A stretch of 64,000 bases of DNA from Thalassobaculum litoreum DSM 18839 (GCF_900102465.1 NZ_FNBW01000019.1:1-64000); one strand, 5' to 3'; shown: positions 38,093-47,787, numbered from the stretch's first letter. Notes: generated by a model from the letters alone, not told the origin. Numbers and translations: made by a program.

Positions 38093-39979
38093 TCAGGCTC
38101 CGAGCGCCTTCACCATGACCTCCGAGAAGCGCCGGGTGAAGGCCTTCGGGTCGCTGACCGGCTCGCCTTCCAGAATACGTGCCTGCTCGAACAGCAGGTG
38201 GGCGGCGTCCTCGATGCCGTCGGTCCTGCCGTCCTGCACCAGCTTCGCCAGACCCTTGATCAAGGCGTGGTCCGGATTGACCTCAAGCACACGCGGCGCG
38301 GCCTGGTCGAGCTGCTTATGCTGGCGCAGCATCCGTTCCAGGTTCATGTCCATGTCGGTCTCGTCGGCGACGAGGCAGACCGGGCTCTCGGACAGACGGT
38401 CGGTGGTACGCACGTCCTTCACGGTCGCGCCCAGGGCCAGCTTGACCGAGACGATCAGGCCGTCGACCAAGCCGGTATCCTTCGCCTCGTCGTCCTTGGT
38501 CTCGGCGTCGGACTTCTTCTCCGCGTCGCCCGACTTGATGGCGGCGAGGTCGGCGCCGCCGCGGGTGATCGACTTGAGCGGCTTGCCCTTCACCCCGTCG
38601 AACATGGTCTGGACCCAGAACTCGTCGATCGGGTCGGTGAGGAACAGGACCTCCACGCCCTTCTTCACGAAGCCTTCCAACTGCGGCGAGGCCTTGGCGG
38701 CGGCCTCGTCCTCGGCGGCGATGTAGTAGATCGCCTCCTGGCCCTCCTTCATGCGCTCGATATAGCCGTCCAGGCTGGCCAACTCGTCGCCGGCGGTGGA
38801 CTTGAAGCGCACCAGGTCGAGCAACGCCTCCTTGTGCTCGGCGCCATCGGCGTACAGCCCTTCTTTCAGTACCGCGCCGAAGTTGCGCCAGAACTCGGCA
38901 TAGGCCTCCGGTTCCTTCTTCGCCTTCTTGGCGAGGTCGCCTAGCACGCGCTTGGTCAGCGCCTTGGAGATGGTGGCGACCACCGGATTGTGCTGCAGCA
39001 TCTCGCGGCTGACGTTGAGCGGCAGATCTTCGCAGTCGACCACGCCCTTCAGGAAGCGCAGCCAGGAGGGGACCAGGCCTTCGATCTCGTCGGTGATGAA
39101 GACCCGCTTCACGTAGAGCTTCACGTGATGGCGGCGCTCCGGGTGGAACAGGTCGAACGGGCGCTGCGACGGCACGAAGAGAAGGCCGTGGTACTCGATC
39201 CGGCCTTCCGCCTTCCAATGCACCGTCATCCACGGGTCGTCGAAGGCGTGGCCGACGTGGTGATAGAACTCCTTGTAGTCGTCGTCGGAGATCTCGCTCT
39301 TCGGGCGGGTCCACAGGGCCGAGGCCTGGTTCAGGGTGTCCTCGTCCTCGCCCTCCACGAACACCACCGGGAACGGGATGTGGTCGGAATAGGTGCGCAC
39401 GATGGTCTGAAGCCGCTGCTTCTCCAGGAACTCCTTGGCGTCCTTCTTGAGATGCAGGGTGATGATGGTGCCGCGGGTCGCCTTCTCCGCCGGCGCGACG
39501 GTGTATTCGCCAAGCCCGTCGGAGGTCCACAGCCAGCCCGTGCTCTCGCCGGCCTTGCGGGTCAGGACCTCGACCTTGTCCGCCACCATGAACGCCGAAT
39601 AGAAGCCGACGCCGAACTGGCCGATCAGGCTGGTGTCCTTCTTGGCGTCGCCGCTGATCTCGTCGACGAAGGCCGACGTACCGGAGCGGGCGATGGTGCC
39701 GAGATTGTCGTGCAGCTCGGCCTCGGTCATGCCCACTCCGTTATCGGAGAGGGTCAGAGTCTTCGCCTTCTCGTCGGCGGAGATGCGGATCTTGAAAGCG
39801 CTGTCGTCGGCGGTCAGATCCGGATCGGAGATCGCCAGAAAGCGGAGTTTGTCGCAGGCATCGGCGGCGTTGGAGATCAGCTCGCGCAGAAAAACCTCGC
39901 GCTCGCTGTAGAGCGCGTTGGCGACGATGTGCAGAAGCTTCGAAACTTCGGCTTGAAAAGATCGTGTTTCGGCAGCCAT
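38093..39979 (-). CDS. htpG: Molecular chaperone HtpG (Hsp90)
   Basis: A 628-residue Hsp90 homologue. The N-terminal ATP site shows NALYSEREVFLRELISNAADACDKLR, DNGVGMT and GQFGVGFYSAFMVAD; middle and C-terminal dimerisation domains follow in full. The start MAAETRSFQAEV is chosen over a 58-residue extension that would run through the divergent promoter. It is a single gene divergent from the Suv3-like helicase and ends in a strong hairpin. Heat-shock sigma control is likely but not resolved by motif here. Confidence 0.97.
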   Translation of the reverse strand: MAAETRSFQAEVSKLLHIVANALYSEREVFLRELISNAADACDKLRFLAISDPDLTADDSAFKIRISADEKAKTLTLSDNGVGMTEAELHDNLGTIARSGTSAFVDEISGDAKKDTSLIGQFGVGFYSAFMVADKVEVLTRKAGESTGWLWTSDGLGEYTVAPAEKATRGTIITLHLKKDAKEFLEKQRLQTIVRTYSDHIPFPVVFVEGEDEDTLNQASALWTRPKSEISDDDYKEFYHHVGHAFDDPWMTVHWKAEGRIEYHGLLFVPSQRPFDLFHPERRHHVKLYVKRVFITDEIEGLVPSWLRFLKGVVDCEDLPLNVSREMLQHNPVVATISKALTKRVLGDLAKKAKKEPEAYAEFWRNFGAVLKEGLYADGAEHKEALLDLVRFKSTAGDELASLDGYIERMKEGQEAIYYIAAEDEAAAKASPQLEGFVKKGVEVLFLTDPIDEFWVQTMFDGVKGKPLKSITRGGADLAAIKSGDAEKKSDAETKDDEAKDTGLVDGLIVSVKLALGATVKDVRTTDRLSESPVCLVADETDMDMNLERMLRQHKQLDQAAPRVLEVNPDHALIKGLAKLVQDGRTDGIEDAAHLLFEQARILEGEPVSDPKAFTRRFSEVMVKALGA

Positions 39980-40128
39980 GGCAGTGGGTCCGTTGTTGCT
40001 ATTGTCGACTGTCAGGACGGGACCGAGATATGGCCGATGGGTGACGTCTGCAAGACCTTCTCTGTGCCGGCGCCCATATGTGTTATGCCGAAGCCTGCAT
40101 AGACCCGAGCCCGTTGTAGATCTCCCCC

Positions 40129-43100
40129 ATGGTTCTCGCCTCGCCCGCCGCATCCGTCACGGCCGTCCTCGGCCCGACCAATACCGGCAAGACCCATCTT
40201 GCGATCGAGCGGATGCTCGGTCACCGCGACGGTGTGATCGGGTTTCCGCTGCGTCTGCTGGCGCGCGAGAACTACGACAAGATCGTCGCCCGCAAAGGCC
40301 ACCGCGCGGTGGCCCTGGTTACCGGCGAGGAGAAGATCATCCCGCCGGACGCACGCTATTTCGTCTGCACCGTGGAGTCGATGCCGTTGGATCGGGCCTT
40401 CGAGTTCCTGGCGGTGGACGAGGTACAGCTCGCCGGCGATCCGGAGCGCGGCCATGTCTTCACCGACCGTCTGCTGCATGCGCGCGGTCTCGAGGAGACC
40501 ATGCTGCTCGGATCGGAGACGATCCGCCCGCTGCTCAAGCGCCTGGTGCCGGAGGCCCGGTTCGAGACCCGGCCGCGCCTGTCGGAGCTGAGTTATTCCG
40601 GCCTGTGCAAGATGACCCGCCTGCCGCGCCGCAGCGCGGTGGTCGCCTTCTCCGCCGCCGATGTCTACGCCATCGCCGAGGTCGTCCGCCGACAGCGCGG
40701 CGGCGTGGCGGTGGTCATGGGGGCGCTGAGCCCGCGCACCCGCAACGCCCAGGTGCAGATGTACCAGGAGGGCGAGGTCGACTATCTGGTGGCCACCGAT
40801 GCGATCGGCATGGGCCTGAACATGGATATCGACCATGTGTTCTTCGCCTCGGACCGCAAGTTCGACGGCCGTTTCCCGCGCCGGCTGCGCGCCGCCGAAC
40901 TGGCGCAGATCGCCGGACGGGCCGGCCGCCACATGAACGACGGCACCTTCGGCGTCACCGGCAACTGCGCGCCGCTGGACGACGAGGCGGTGATGGCGAT
41001 CGAGAGCCATACGTTCGATCCGCTCAAGCAGCTTTCCTGGCGCAACACCCGCCTGGACTTCTCCACCATGCGCGATCTGAAGCGCTCGCTGGAGGTCTGG
41101 CCGGAGCACGATTTCCTCTCGCGCAAGCGCGACGGAGAGGATCACGAGGCGCTGGAAGCCCTCTCCCGGACGGAGGAGGTGGCGGCGCGGGCGAACGGTC
41201 CGGCCCGTATCCGGCTGCTCTGGGACGTCTGCCAGATCCCGGACTTTCAGAAGCACCTGACGGAAAGTCATGCACGCCTCCTCGCGCAGGTGTATCTTTA
41301 CCTGACCGACGCTGAGGAGAAGCTGCCGAGCGACTGGGTCGACGGCCAGATGAGCCGTTTCGACAGGACCGAGGGCGATATCGATACCCTGATGGGACGT
41401 ATCGCACATATCCGCACTTGGACCTACATTACTCACCGAGGGGACTGGATTGACGATGCCGGTCACTGGCAGTCTAGGGCGCGCGCGATCGAGGACCGGT
41501 TATCGGACGCGTTGCACCAGCAGCTCACTCTAAGGTTCGTCGATCGGCGGTCGGCGACTCTGTCGCGGAAGCTGAAGGGTGGTAAGGAGGATATATTGGC
41601 GGGCGTATCCGGCGACGGGACGGTAACGGTCGAGGGGCATCGTGTCGGGCATCTGGAAGGGTTCTCCTTTCAGCCCGACGCCGCGAATACCGAGGAAGAG
41701 AAGCAGGTGATGACGGCGGCGCGGCGCGTCCTTCCGGACGAGATCGCGCGCCGGGTCTCCCGGCTTGAGAGCGATCTGGACGAAGTCTTCCGTCTGGATG
41801 GTCATGGCGTGTTCTTCTGGCGGGGGACCCCGGTGGCCGATCTGGTCGCCGGCGACGTGCCCTGGCGCCCGGACGTGCGCGTGCGCGAGAGCGACATGCT
41901 CGAGCCGCCGCAGCGCGACCGGGTGCAGAAGCGCCTGCGCACGTGGCTGGAAGTCCATCTGGAGGCTGTTATCCCGCAGCTGCTGCAGCTCGCCCGCTCG
42001 GATCTGTCCGGCGGCGCGCGCGGCATCGTCTTCCAGGTGCTCGAGGGTCTAGGCAACGCGCCGGCCGAGGGCCTGCGGCCGATGGTCAAGGAACTGGACG
42101 ATCAGGGCCGCAAGGATCTGGCCCGGGTCGGCATCCGTCTCGGCACCGAGAATCTCTACATTCCCCAACTGCTGAAGCCGAAGCCGGTCGCTCTGCGAGG
42201 CCTGCTCTGGTCCGTGTTTCACGGTCGCTTCCCCGAGGAGGGACTGCCGCCGGAAGGCCGGGTTCAGGTGGTGCGCCGGCCGGAGACGCCGACGGAATAC
42301 GACATCGCGCTGGGCTACCAGCGGCTCGGCGGCCGGGCGATCCGCATCGACATGGTCGAGCGCATCGCCGCCCTGATCCGTCAGGCGGCCCGCAACGGCC
42401 CGTTCGCGATCAACCCGGACATGCTGTCGCTGGCCGGTGTCGATCACGAGACCTTCACCGCCATTCTCAACGACCTCGGCTACCGCAAGGTGGGTGAGCG
42501 TCCGGCGGAACAGCCTGCGGCGGAACAGCCGGTGGCGGATCAGAGCGCCGCGCCGGAAGATCAGGCGGCGGTCGCGGATACGGCTGCCGAGGAGCCCACA
42601 CCGGGCGAAGCGGCCGAGACCCAGCCTGTCGAGACCCAGCCTGTCGATACGACCGCCGCCGATACGACCGCCGCCGATACACCGGCGGCTCCGGCCGAGG
42701 TGGAAGGGCCGGAGGCCGGATCCCAGCGCGCGGATGCCGAGGCGCCGGAAAGCGTCGGCGCGCCAACCCCCGAGGAACCCCCTGCCGGGGAACAGCCCGC
42801 GGACGCCGCGCCGACCGAGGTGCGGCCGGAAGCGGCGGAGACCCCAGCGGTCCCCGATGTGGCTCCAGCTGCGGGTCCCGAGGTCACGACCCCCGCGGAG
42901 CCGGTCGACGCGGCGGCTTCCGACGTCGCCGCCGAGTCGGCATCGCCGGACGATGCCGCGGAGGTCGCACCGGAGGCGGAAGCCGAGCCCGTGGTCATGG
43001 TGCCGCTGTTCGCGCGCCGCCGCCGCGAGGAGAACCGCCGCCCCCGTCCGAACCGGAACAAGCAGCGCCAGGGCGGCAACCGGCAGAACGCGGCCGAGGG

Positions 43101-43482
43101 TGCGCCTGCCGGCGAGGCCCGCGCCGACGGTAGACCTGCTCAGGAGAGGCCGGCCCAGGACCGCCAGGGGCAGGACAGGCAGGGGCAGGACAGGCAGGAG
43201 CGAAGCGGGCAGGGCAAGCGGCCCGACAACCGCTCGTCCCAGGGCAAGCCGCAGCACGGCAAGACGGCCCATGCCCGTCAGGGCGAGGGTGACGGCCAGC
43301 GCTCGGATCGCCGGCGTGGTGGCGGCAAGGGCCCGAACCGGCGGGACGGCGACCGCCGCGGCCGGGACGATCGGCCCCGGGTCCATACCGCCGAGCCGGA
43401 GCGCCGGGGCGAGATCGATCCGGATTCGCCCTTCGCCGCTCTCGCAGGCCTGCGCGACGCGATGCGCAAGAAGGACGGATGA
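40129..43482 (+). CDS. Suv3-like RNA helicase with long disordered tail
   Basis: An 1117-residue superfamily 2 helicase of the mitochondrial Suv3-like kind found in alphaproteobacteria. Walker A is GPTNTGKTH near residue 15, the B box VDEVQLAGDPERG, then SAADVYAIAE, MGLNMDIDHV and QIAGRAGRH (motif VI). The helicase core and C-terminal domains end near residue 785. The tail is first acidic and Pro/Ala-rich (about 790-960), then Arg/Gln/Asn/Gly-rich to the end, with 15-base DNA repeats coding for ETQPV, DTTAA and DRQGQ units. It may act with RNase in RNA decay or ribosome assembly. It overlaps the S4 gene by four bases. Confidence 0.85.
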   Translation: MVLASPAASVTAVLGPTNTGKTHLAIERMLGHRDGVIGFPLRLLARENYDKIVARKGHRAVALVTGEEKIIPPDARYFVCTVESMPLDRAFEFLAVDEVQLAGDPERGHVFTDRLLHARGLEETMLLGSETIRPLLKRLVPEARFETRPRLSELSYSGLCKMTRLPRRSAVVAFSAADVYAIAEVVRRQRGGVAVVMGALSPRTRNAQVQMYQEGEVDYLVATDAIGMGLNMDIDHVFFASDRKFDGRFPRRLRAAELAQIAGRAGRHMNDGTFGVTGNCAPLDDEAVMAIESHTFDPLKQLSWRNTRLDFSTMRDLKRSLEVWPEHDFLSRKRDGEDHEALEALSRTEEVAARANGPARIRLLWDVCQIPDFQKHLTESHARLLAQVYLYLTDAEEKLPSDWVDGQMSRFDRTEGDIDTLMGRIAHIRTWTYITHRGDWIDDAGHWQSRARAIEDRLSDALHQQLTLRFVDRRSATLSRKLKGGKEDILAGVSGDGTVTVEGHRVGHLEGFSFQPDAANTEEEKQVMTAARRVLPDEIARRVSRLESDLDEVFRLDGHGVFFWRGTPVADLVAGDVPWRPDVRVRESDMLEPPQRDRVQKRLRTWLEVHLEAVIPQLLQLARSDLSGGARGIVFQVLEGLGNAPAEGLRPMVKELDDQGRKDLARVGIRLGTENLYIPQLLKPKPVALRGLLWSVFHGRFPEEGLPPEGRVQVVRRPETPTEYDIALGYQRLGGRAIRIDMVERIAALIRQAARNGPFAINPDMLSLAGVDHETFTAILNDLGYRKVGERPAEQPAAEQPVADQSAAPEDQAAVADTAAEEPTPGEAAETQPVETQPVDTTAADTTAADTPAAPAEVEGPEAGSQRADAEAPESVGAPTPEEPPAGEQPADAAPTEVRPEAAETPAVPDVAPAAGPEVTTPAEPVDAAASDVAAESASPDDAAEVAPEAEAEPVVMVPLFARRRREENRRPRPNRNKQRQGGNRQNAAEGAPAGEARADGRPAQERPAQDRQGQDRQGQDRQERSGQGKRPDNRSSQGKPQHGKTAHARQGEGDGQRSDRRRGGGKGPNRRDGDRRGRDDRPRVHTAEPERRGEIDPDSPFAALAGLRDAMRKKDG

Positions 43483-43913
43483 GCGGAGACGGCGCGTCCG
43501 CTCCCGACGGCGCCGAGAGCCAGCGTCTCGACAAGTGGCTCTGGTGCGCGCGGTTCTTCAAGTCGCGTTCGCTCGCCAATGCGCTGCTGGCCGCCGGCCG
43601 GCTGCGGCTGGACGGCACGGTGGTGTCGAAGGCCCACCAGAAGGTGCGGGTCGGCGCGGTACTGACCTTTCCCCAGGGGCCGCATGTGCGCGTGGTGAAG
43701 GTTCTGTCCCTGGCGACCCGGCGCGGGCCGGCACCGGAGGCGCGCACCCTGTACGAGGATCTGGCGCCGATTCCGGAACGCAGTGCCGACCCCGCGGACG
43801 CCGCGCCGCTCAGGGCGAGCGGCCCCAGCCGGGACAGGGGGGCGGGGCGGCCGACCAAGCGGGACCGGCGGGCGATCGAACGTCTGTTGGACGATAGCGG
43901 CTCGGGCCGCTAG
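43479..43913 (+). CDS. S4 domain RNA-binding protein (Hsp15/HslR-like)
   Basis: A 144-residue protein with an N-terminal S4 domain (QRLDKWLWCARFFKSRSLANALLAAGRLRLDGTVVSKAHQKV-type order, about residues 12-60), as in heat-shock protein 15, which binds stalled 50S subunits with peptidyl-tRNA. The C-terminus is basic and low complexity. ATG overlaps the helicase stop (ATGA), so translation is coupled. In many alphaproteobacteria fdxA and carD follow directly; here three genes intervene. Confidence 0.88.
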   Translation: MSGDGASAPDGAESQRLDKWLWCARFFKSRSLANALLAAGRLRLDGTVVSKAHQKVRVGAVLTFPQGPHVRVVKVLSLATRRGPAPEARTLYEDLAPIPERSADPADAAPLRASGPSRDRGAGRPTKRDRRAIERLLDDSGSGR

Positions 43914-43946
43914 CCTCCGCGCGACACCGCGCCAGGGAGGTTACGC

Positions 43947-45137
43947 ATGTCCACCACATCAGCGCCCATCGATGTCGACCGGGCCCGGGCCGAGACCCGG
44001 GGCTGCGAGGGCATGGCCCACCTGAACCATGCGGGCTCCTCGCTGATGCCGATCCCGGTCGCCGATGCGCTGATCGGCTGGCAGCGCGAGGAGGAGTTCC
44101 GCGGCGGCTACGAGACGGTCGACCGCTATCAGGACAAGCTGGAAAACTTCTATGACGCCACCGCGCGCCTGCTGAACTGCGGGCGCGACGAGGTCGCCTT
44201 CATCGAGAACGCGACCCGGGCCTGGGACATGGCCTTCTATGCCCTGGATCTCGGGCCGGGCGACCGCATCCTGACCACGGAGTCGGAATACGGCTCCAAC
44301 ATGATCGCCTATCTGCACCGCGCCAAGCACACAGGATGCGAGGTGGCGATCGTGCCGAACGACAGCCACGGCCAGATCGACGTGGCGGCCCTGGACCGCA
44401 TGGTCGACGAGCGGGTGAAACTGATCTCGATCAGCCATGTGCCGACCGGCGGCGGGCTGGTGAACCCGGCGGCCGCGGTCGGCAAGGTCGCCCGCCGGCA
44501 CGGCGTGCCCTACCTGCTGGACGCCTGCCAGTCGGCCGGGCAGATCCCCCTCGATGTCCGGGAGATCGGCTGCGACTTTCTGTCGGCGACGGGGCGCAAA
44601 TACCTGCGCGGGCCGCGGGGGACGGGGTTCCTCTACGTGCGTGGCGACTGGATCGAGCGTCTCGACCCGCCGCTGCTCGACCAGCACGCCGCGGAACTGA
44701 TCAACGAGCGCGAGTACGTGATGCGCGGCGACGCGCGCCGGTTCGAGAACTGGGAGTGCCATTTCGCCGGCAAGGCCGCCTTGGGGGTGGCGATCGACTA
44801 TGCCCTCGGGTGGGGCGTGGAGGCCATCCGCGACCGGGTGCAGCCGCTCGCCCAGACCCTGCGCGACCGCCTGGCCACGGTGGACGGTGTCGAGGTGCTG
44901 GACGAGGGGGCGGAGAAATGCGGTATCGTCACGTTCCGCAAGGCGGGCGAGGAGGCCGATGCCATCAAGCGGCGCCTGAAGGCCCATCGCATCAATGTCA
45001 GCGTGTCCGGCGACAGCGGCGCCCGGGTGGGCTACGACCGCCGCGGGATCGGCACGGCGGTGCGGGCCAGCGTCCACTACATCACTCTGGAGCGGGAAAT
45101 CGACGATCTGGTGCGCGCCCTCGGCACTGCCGGGTGA
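43947..45137 (+). CDS. Class V aminotransferase family PLP enzyme
   Basis: A 396-residue fold-type I PLP enzyme. The cofactor lysine lies in SATGRKYLRGPRGTGFLYV, with the aspartate in LLDACQSAGQIPLDV before it. The N-terminal LNHAGSSLMP and late VRASVHYITLEREIDDLV are class V features. It could be a cysteine desulfurase-like, kynureninase-like or C-S lyase enzyme; the sequence does not decide. The start has GGGAGG upstream. Between the S4 gene and fdxA it is followed by convergent DUF938. Confidence 0.82.
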   Translation: MSTTSAPIDVDRARAETRGCEGMAHLNHAGSSLMPIPVADALIGWQREEEFRGGYETVDRYQDKLENFYDATARLLNCGRDEVAFIENATRAWDMAFYALDLGPGDRILTTESEYGSNMIAYLHRAKHTGCEVAIVPNDSHGQIDVAALDRMVDERVKLISISHVPTGGGLVNPAAAVGKVARRHGVPYLLDACQSAGQIPLDVREIGCDFLSATGRKYLRGPRGTGFLYVRGDWIERLDPPLLDQHAAELINEREYVMRGDARRFENWECHFAGKAALGVAIDYALGWGVEAIRDRVQPLAQTLRDRLATVDGVEVLDEGAEKCGIVTFRKAGEEADAIKRRLKAHRINVSVSGDSGARVGYDRRGIGTAVRASVHYITLEREIDDLVRALGTAG

Positions 45138-45205
45138 CGCCCGTCAGGGCACGATCGGTCCAGATCGTAGCGATCCGAACCGATCGCGGTGATGTGCGGA
45201 ACGGA

Positions 45206-45919
45206 TCAGCCGCGCAGGACGACGCACAGATTGTTCGCCGGCATCTCGTGAATCGCGGTCGGTGCCAGGCCGGCCTCTGCCGCCGCCGGCAGGACGTCCC
45301 GCTCCAGATCGCGGATTCCCAAGCGCGCATCCTGGCGCCGCAGGTCGGCGTCGAACGCGGTGTTGCCGTCGCTCATCGATCGGCCGTCCCGGTGAAACGG
45401 GCCGTAGAGGATCAGCGGCGCACCGGGCGCAAGCCACCGCATCGCCCCGGCGAAGATCCCGAGCGCCACATTCCAGGGCGCGATATGGATCACGTTGACG
45501 CTCAGCATGCCGGTGAACGGGGCGCAATCCGCCACGGGCCAGGCCTCGACGTCCGCGGACGCGTCGAGCGCGCGGGGCGCCATCGGACGCGGCGCCGGCG
45601 GCGGCAGGACGGCCGTCCAGGCCGCGATGCTGTCACGACGCTCCCGGGTGGTCTCCGTCGGCAGCCAGCGGCGGGGATGCAGCGCCTGGATGAAGGCGGC
45701 GGCATGGTGTCCCGTGCCGGAGCCGATCTCCAGCACCGTGCCCGTCGGCGGCAATTCGGCTTGGAGGATGGCCAGGAGCGGCCGGGCGTTGCGCCGCGCC
45801 GCCGGCGCGTCCATGGCGCCATCGGGCGTCTCGGCCGCGATCACCGCATCGAACCCGATCCCGCGGGCCGGGGTCTCCCGACCTGCGTTGCCGGGTGTTG
45901 AGGGGGCTGACGGATCCAT
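45206..45919 (-). CDS. DUF938 family methyltransferase-like protein
   Basis: A 237-residue protein of the DUF938 family with a SAM-binding loop LEIGSGTGHHAAAF and the later VNVIHIAPWNVALGIFAGAMR, and LILYGPFHRDG. Family members are methyltransferase-like with unknown substrates. The N-terminal 35 residues are extra; Met36 (MDAPAARRNARP) is an alternative start. It is oriented against the surrounding genes and lies between the aminotransferase and TerB genes. Convergent with the former (68 bases apart). Confidence 0.85.
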   Translation of the reverse strand: MDPSAPSTPGNAGRETPARGIGFDAVIAAETPDGAMDAPAARRNARPLLAILQAELPPTGTVLEIGSGTGHHAAAFIQALHPRRWLPTETTRERRDSIAAWTAVLPPPAPRPMAPRALDASADVEAWPVADCAPFTGMLSVNVIHIAPWNVALGIFAGAMRWLAPGAPLILYGPFHRDGRSMSDGNTAFDADLRRQDARLGIRDLERDVLPAAAEAGLAPTAIHEMPANNLCVVLRG

Positions 45920-46017
45920 GATTGCAACCTATGTACTCACGATCCGGCAACGGGGAGCGCCGGAACCGGGAAGAGTATGACCCGGTCGCAAACTCGGAAC
46001 CAGAATGGAACTCGCCC

Positions 46018-46485
46018 ATGCTCGCGCGCCTGAAGGCCTTCATGAACAGCATCGACGCCGGCGGCGCACCCTCCGCCGCCCCGAAAGACGCCCTGGCGAC
46101 GGCCGTGGCGGTCCTGCTGGCGCGGGCGGCCACCCTGGACGGCAGCTTCGAGGCGCAGGAGCGCGCGGTGGTCGCCGACCACCTCTGCAACCGGTTCGAC
46201 GTGTCCCGAGAGGAGATCGACCGGACGCTGGACGAAGCCGTGAACTCCGCGGACGAGATGGTCGATCTCTACGGCCTGATCCGAACGGTCAAGGATCGTA
46301 TGGACGAGGAAGGGCGGATCGATCTCATGGAAGCCCTGTGGGAGGTCGTCTATGCCGATGGCGAGCTCCACGACTACGAAGGCCAGCTCATGCGGCGGCT
46401 TTCCGGGCTGTTGTACGTGTCCGACCGCGAGAGCGGAGAGGCGCGAAAACGGGCGCTCGCAAAGCTCGGTCTTGAAGTTGGTTGA
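46018..46485 (+). CDS. TerB-like protein
   Basis: A 155-residue all-helical protein resembling the TerB/TerB-N tellurite-resistance-type fold (LATAVAVLLARAATLDGSFEAQERAVV and ALWEVVYADGELHDYEGQLMRRL). The acidic pattern of two repeats of D-G or D-E sites could bind metal. The role is uncertain; such proteins occur widely without tellurite genes. The start MLARLKAFMN is chosen; a longer frame from 45922 overlaps the DUF938 promoter. It lies 45 bases before fdxA. Confidence 0.75.
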   Translation: MLARLKAFMNSIDAGGAPSAAPKDALATAVAVLLARAATLDGSFEAQERAVVADHLCNRFDVSREEIDRTLDEAVNSADEMVDLYGLIRTVKDRMDEEGRIDLMEALWEVVYADGELHDYEGQLMRRLSGLLYVSDRESGEARKRALAKLGLEVG

Positions 46486-46530
46486 CCGGCTACGCTAAAG
46501 AGCCACGTCAACCGCGCGCCGGAGACCCGC

Positions 46531-46869
46531 ATGACCTACATCGTCAATGAGAAGTGCATTAAGTGTAAGTACACTGACTGTGTTGAGGTCTGCCCCGTCG
46601 ATTGTTTCTACGAGGGCGAGAACATGCTGGTCATCCACCCGGATGAATGCATCGACTGCGGCGTGTGCGAGCCCGAATGCCCGCCCGAGGCGATTCTGCC
46701 GGATACCGAGCCCGCCGCCGAGAAGTGGCTGGCCTTGAACGCCGAGTACGCCGATATCTGGCCGAACATCACCCGCAAGACCGACCCGATGCCGGACGCC
46801 GACAAGCTTCAGGACGAGGCCGGCAAGTACGAGAAGTATTTCTCCGCCAACCCGGGCGAGGGCAGCTGA
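46531..46869 (+). CDS. fdxA: 7Fe ferredoxin FdxA
   Basis: A 112-residue ferredoxin. Cysteines at residues 9, 12, 17, 21, 25, 40, 43, 46 and 50 match the Azotobacter FdI pattern, giving a 3Fe-4S (9, 17, 50) and a 4Fe-4S (21, 40, 43, 46) cluster. The C-terminal tail follows [14 protein letters not shown]. It carries electrons in the cytoplasm. In alphaproteobacteria it is usually followed by carD, as here after a 355-base spacer. Confidence 0.95.
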   Translation: MTYIVNEKCIKCKYTDCVEVCPVDCFYEGENMLVIHPDECIDCGVCEPECPPEAILPDTEPAAEKWLALNAEYADIWPNITRKTDPMPDADKLQDEAGKYEKYFSANPGEGS

Positions 46870-47224
46870 CCGGCATCAATTTCCACGACGACTTTCGTCC
46901 GCGACTTTAAGACTCCGGTCACAAATATCTGATCTAATGGTGGCGTCGGTTAAGCTCGGGCCCTGCATGCGCATGCCTGCCTGTAAGCTACCATTCGCCG
47001 CGTTTTTGTGGTAAGGTTCACACGATCGCGCTGGTCGAAAAAGCCGACGAGGACCAGTGCACCCCCGCAAAACGTGGGACCATCTACGAAACGACCATAT
47101 GTTTCGACCGTCTCTCGTGTTGATCGCGTGGTAATCGGCTGTTTGGGGAAGTCGATCCTTTGGATCGGCAAGTGATTGTTGTCTGTGTGTGGTGGGAGCA
47201 ATTTCGGTGGCTAAAGAGGGCGGA
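46870..47224. other. carD upstream region
   Basis: 355 bases without a convincing gene, AT-richer than the flanks. It holds CGAAAC-N8-GTTTCG (47087-47106) and CGATCC-TTT-GGATCG (47153-47167). The carD promoter and 5' leader probably lie here, but no confident boxes were identified. Minus-strand frames across it have no family resemblance. Confidence 0.5.
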
Positions 47225-47749
47225 ATGGCAGAAGACGTGGAAAAATCACCCATGACAAAAAAGAACGAGTTCAACACTGGCGATTTTGTCGTGTACCCGA
47301 CGCATGGTGTGGGCCTGATCAAGGGGACGGAGACCCAGACCATTGCCGGGACTGAGCTTGAACTGCTGGTGATCGATTTCGAGCAGGATCGCATGACCCT
47401 GCGCATCCCCCTGACCAAGGCCAAGACCAGCGGTCTGCGGCGCCTGAGCAGCCGCAAGCAGATGGATGCGGCGATCGCCAAGCTGAAGGGCCGGGCGCGC
47501 GTGCGCCGGACCATGTGGAGCCGCCGCGCGCAGGAATACGAGGCGAAGATCAATTCCGGCGATCCGGTGTCCATCGCCGAGGTGGTCCGCGACCTGCGCC
47601 GTTCCAGCAATCAGGCCGAACAGTCCTACAGCGAGCGGCAGATGTATCAGGCGGCGATCGACCGTCTCGCCCGCGAGTTCGCCAAGATCGAGAAGATCGA
47701 CGAAGAGGCGGCGATCGACCGTCTCGAGAAGCTGATGGACGCGGCCTGA
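47225..47749 (+). CDS. carD: CarD family transcriptional regulator
   Basis: A 174-residue RNA-polymerase-binding regulator. The N-terminal Tudor-like domain (TGDFVVYPTHGVGLIKGTE, LELLVIDFEQDRMTLRIPL) contacts the beta subunit; the C-terminal helical region (RMYVA-free, ASRRAQEYEAKINSGDPVSIAEVVRDLRR-type order) binds the upstream promoter DNA. It influences open-complex stability. ATG 47225 with AGAGGG upstream is chosen over earlier or later starts. A strong hairpin follows 39 bases after its stop. Confidence 0.93.
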   Translation: MAEDVEKSPMTKKNEFNTGDFVVYPTHGVGLIKGTETQTIAGTELELLVIDFEQDRMTLRIPLTKAKTSGLRRLSSRKQMDAAIAKLKGRARVRRTMWSRRAQEYEAKINSGDPVSIAEVVRDLRRSSNQAEQSYSERQMYQAAIDRLAREFAKIEKIDEEAAIDRLEKLMDAA

Positions 47750-47787
47750 TCCCGCCAAGGCAGCGCGAATCGGCCATTGTGATGCAA

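Noticed and set aside
46018-46485. A tellurite-resistance system around the TerB-like gene
   Set aside because: No other ter genes are nearby; single TerB-like proteins are common without that role.
46876-47610. A 244-residue minus-strand frame opposite carD
   Set aside because: More than half is antisense to carD and the rest lies in its leader; no motifs.
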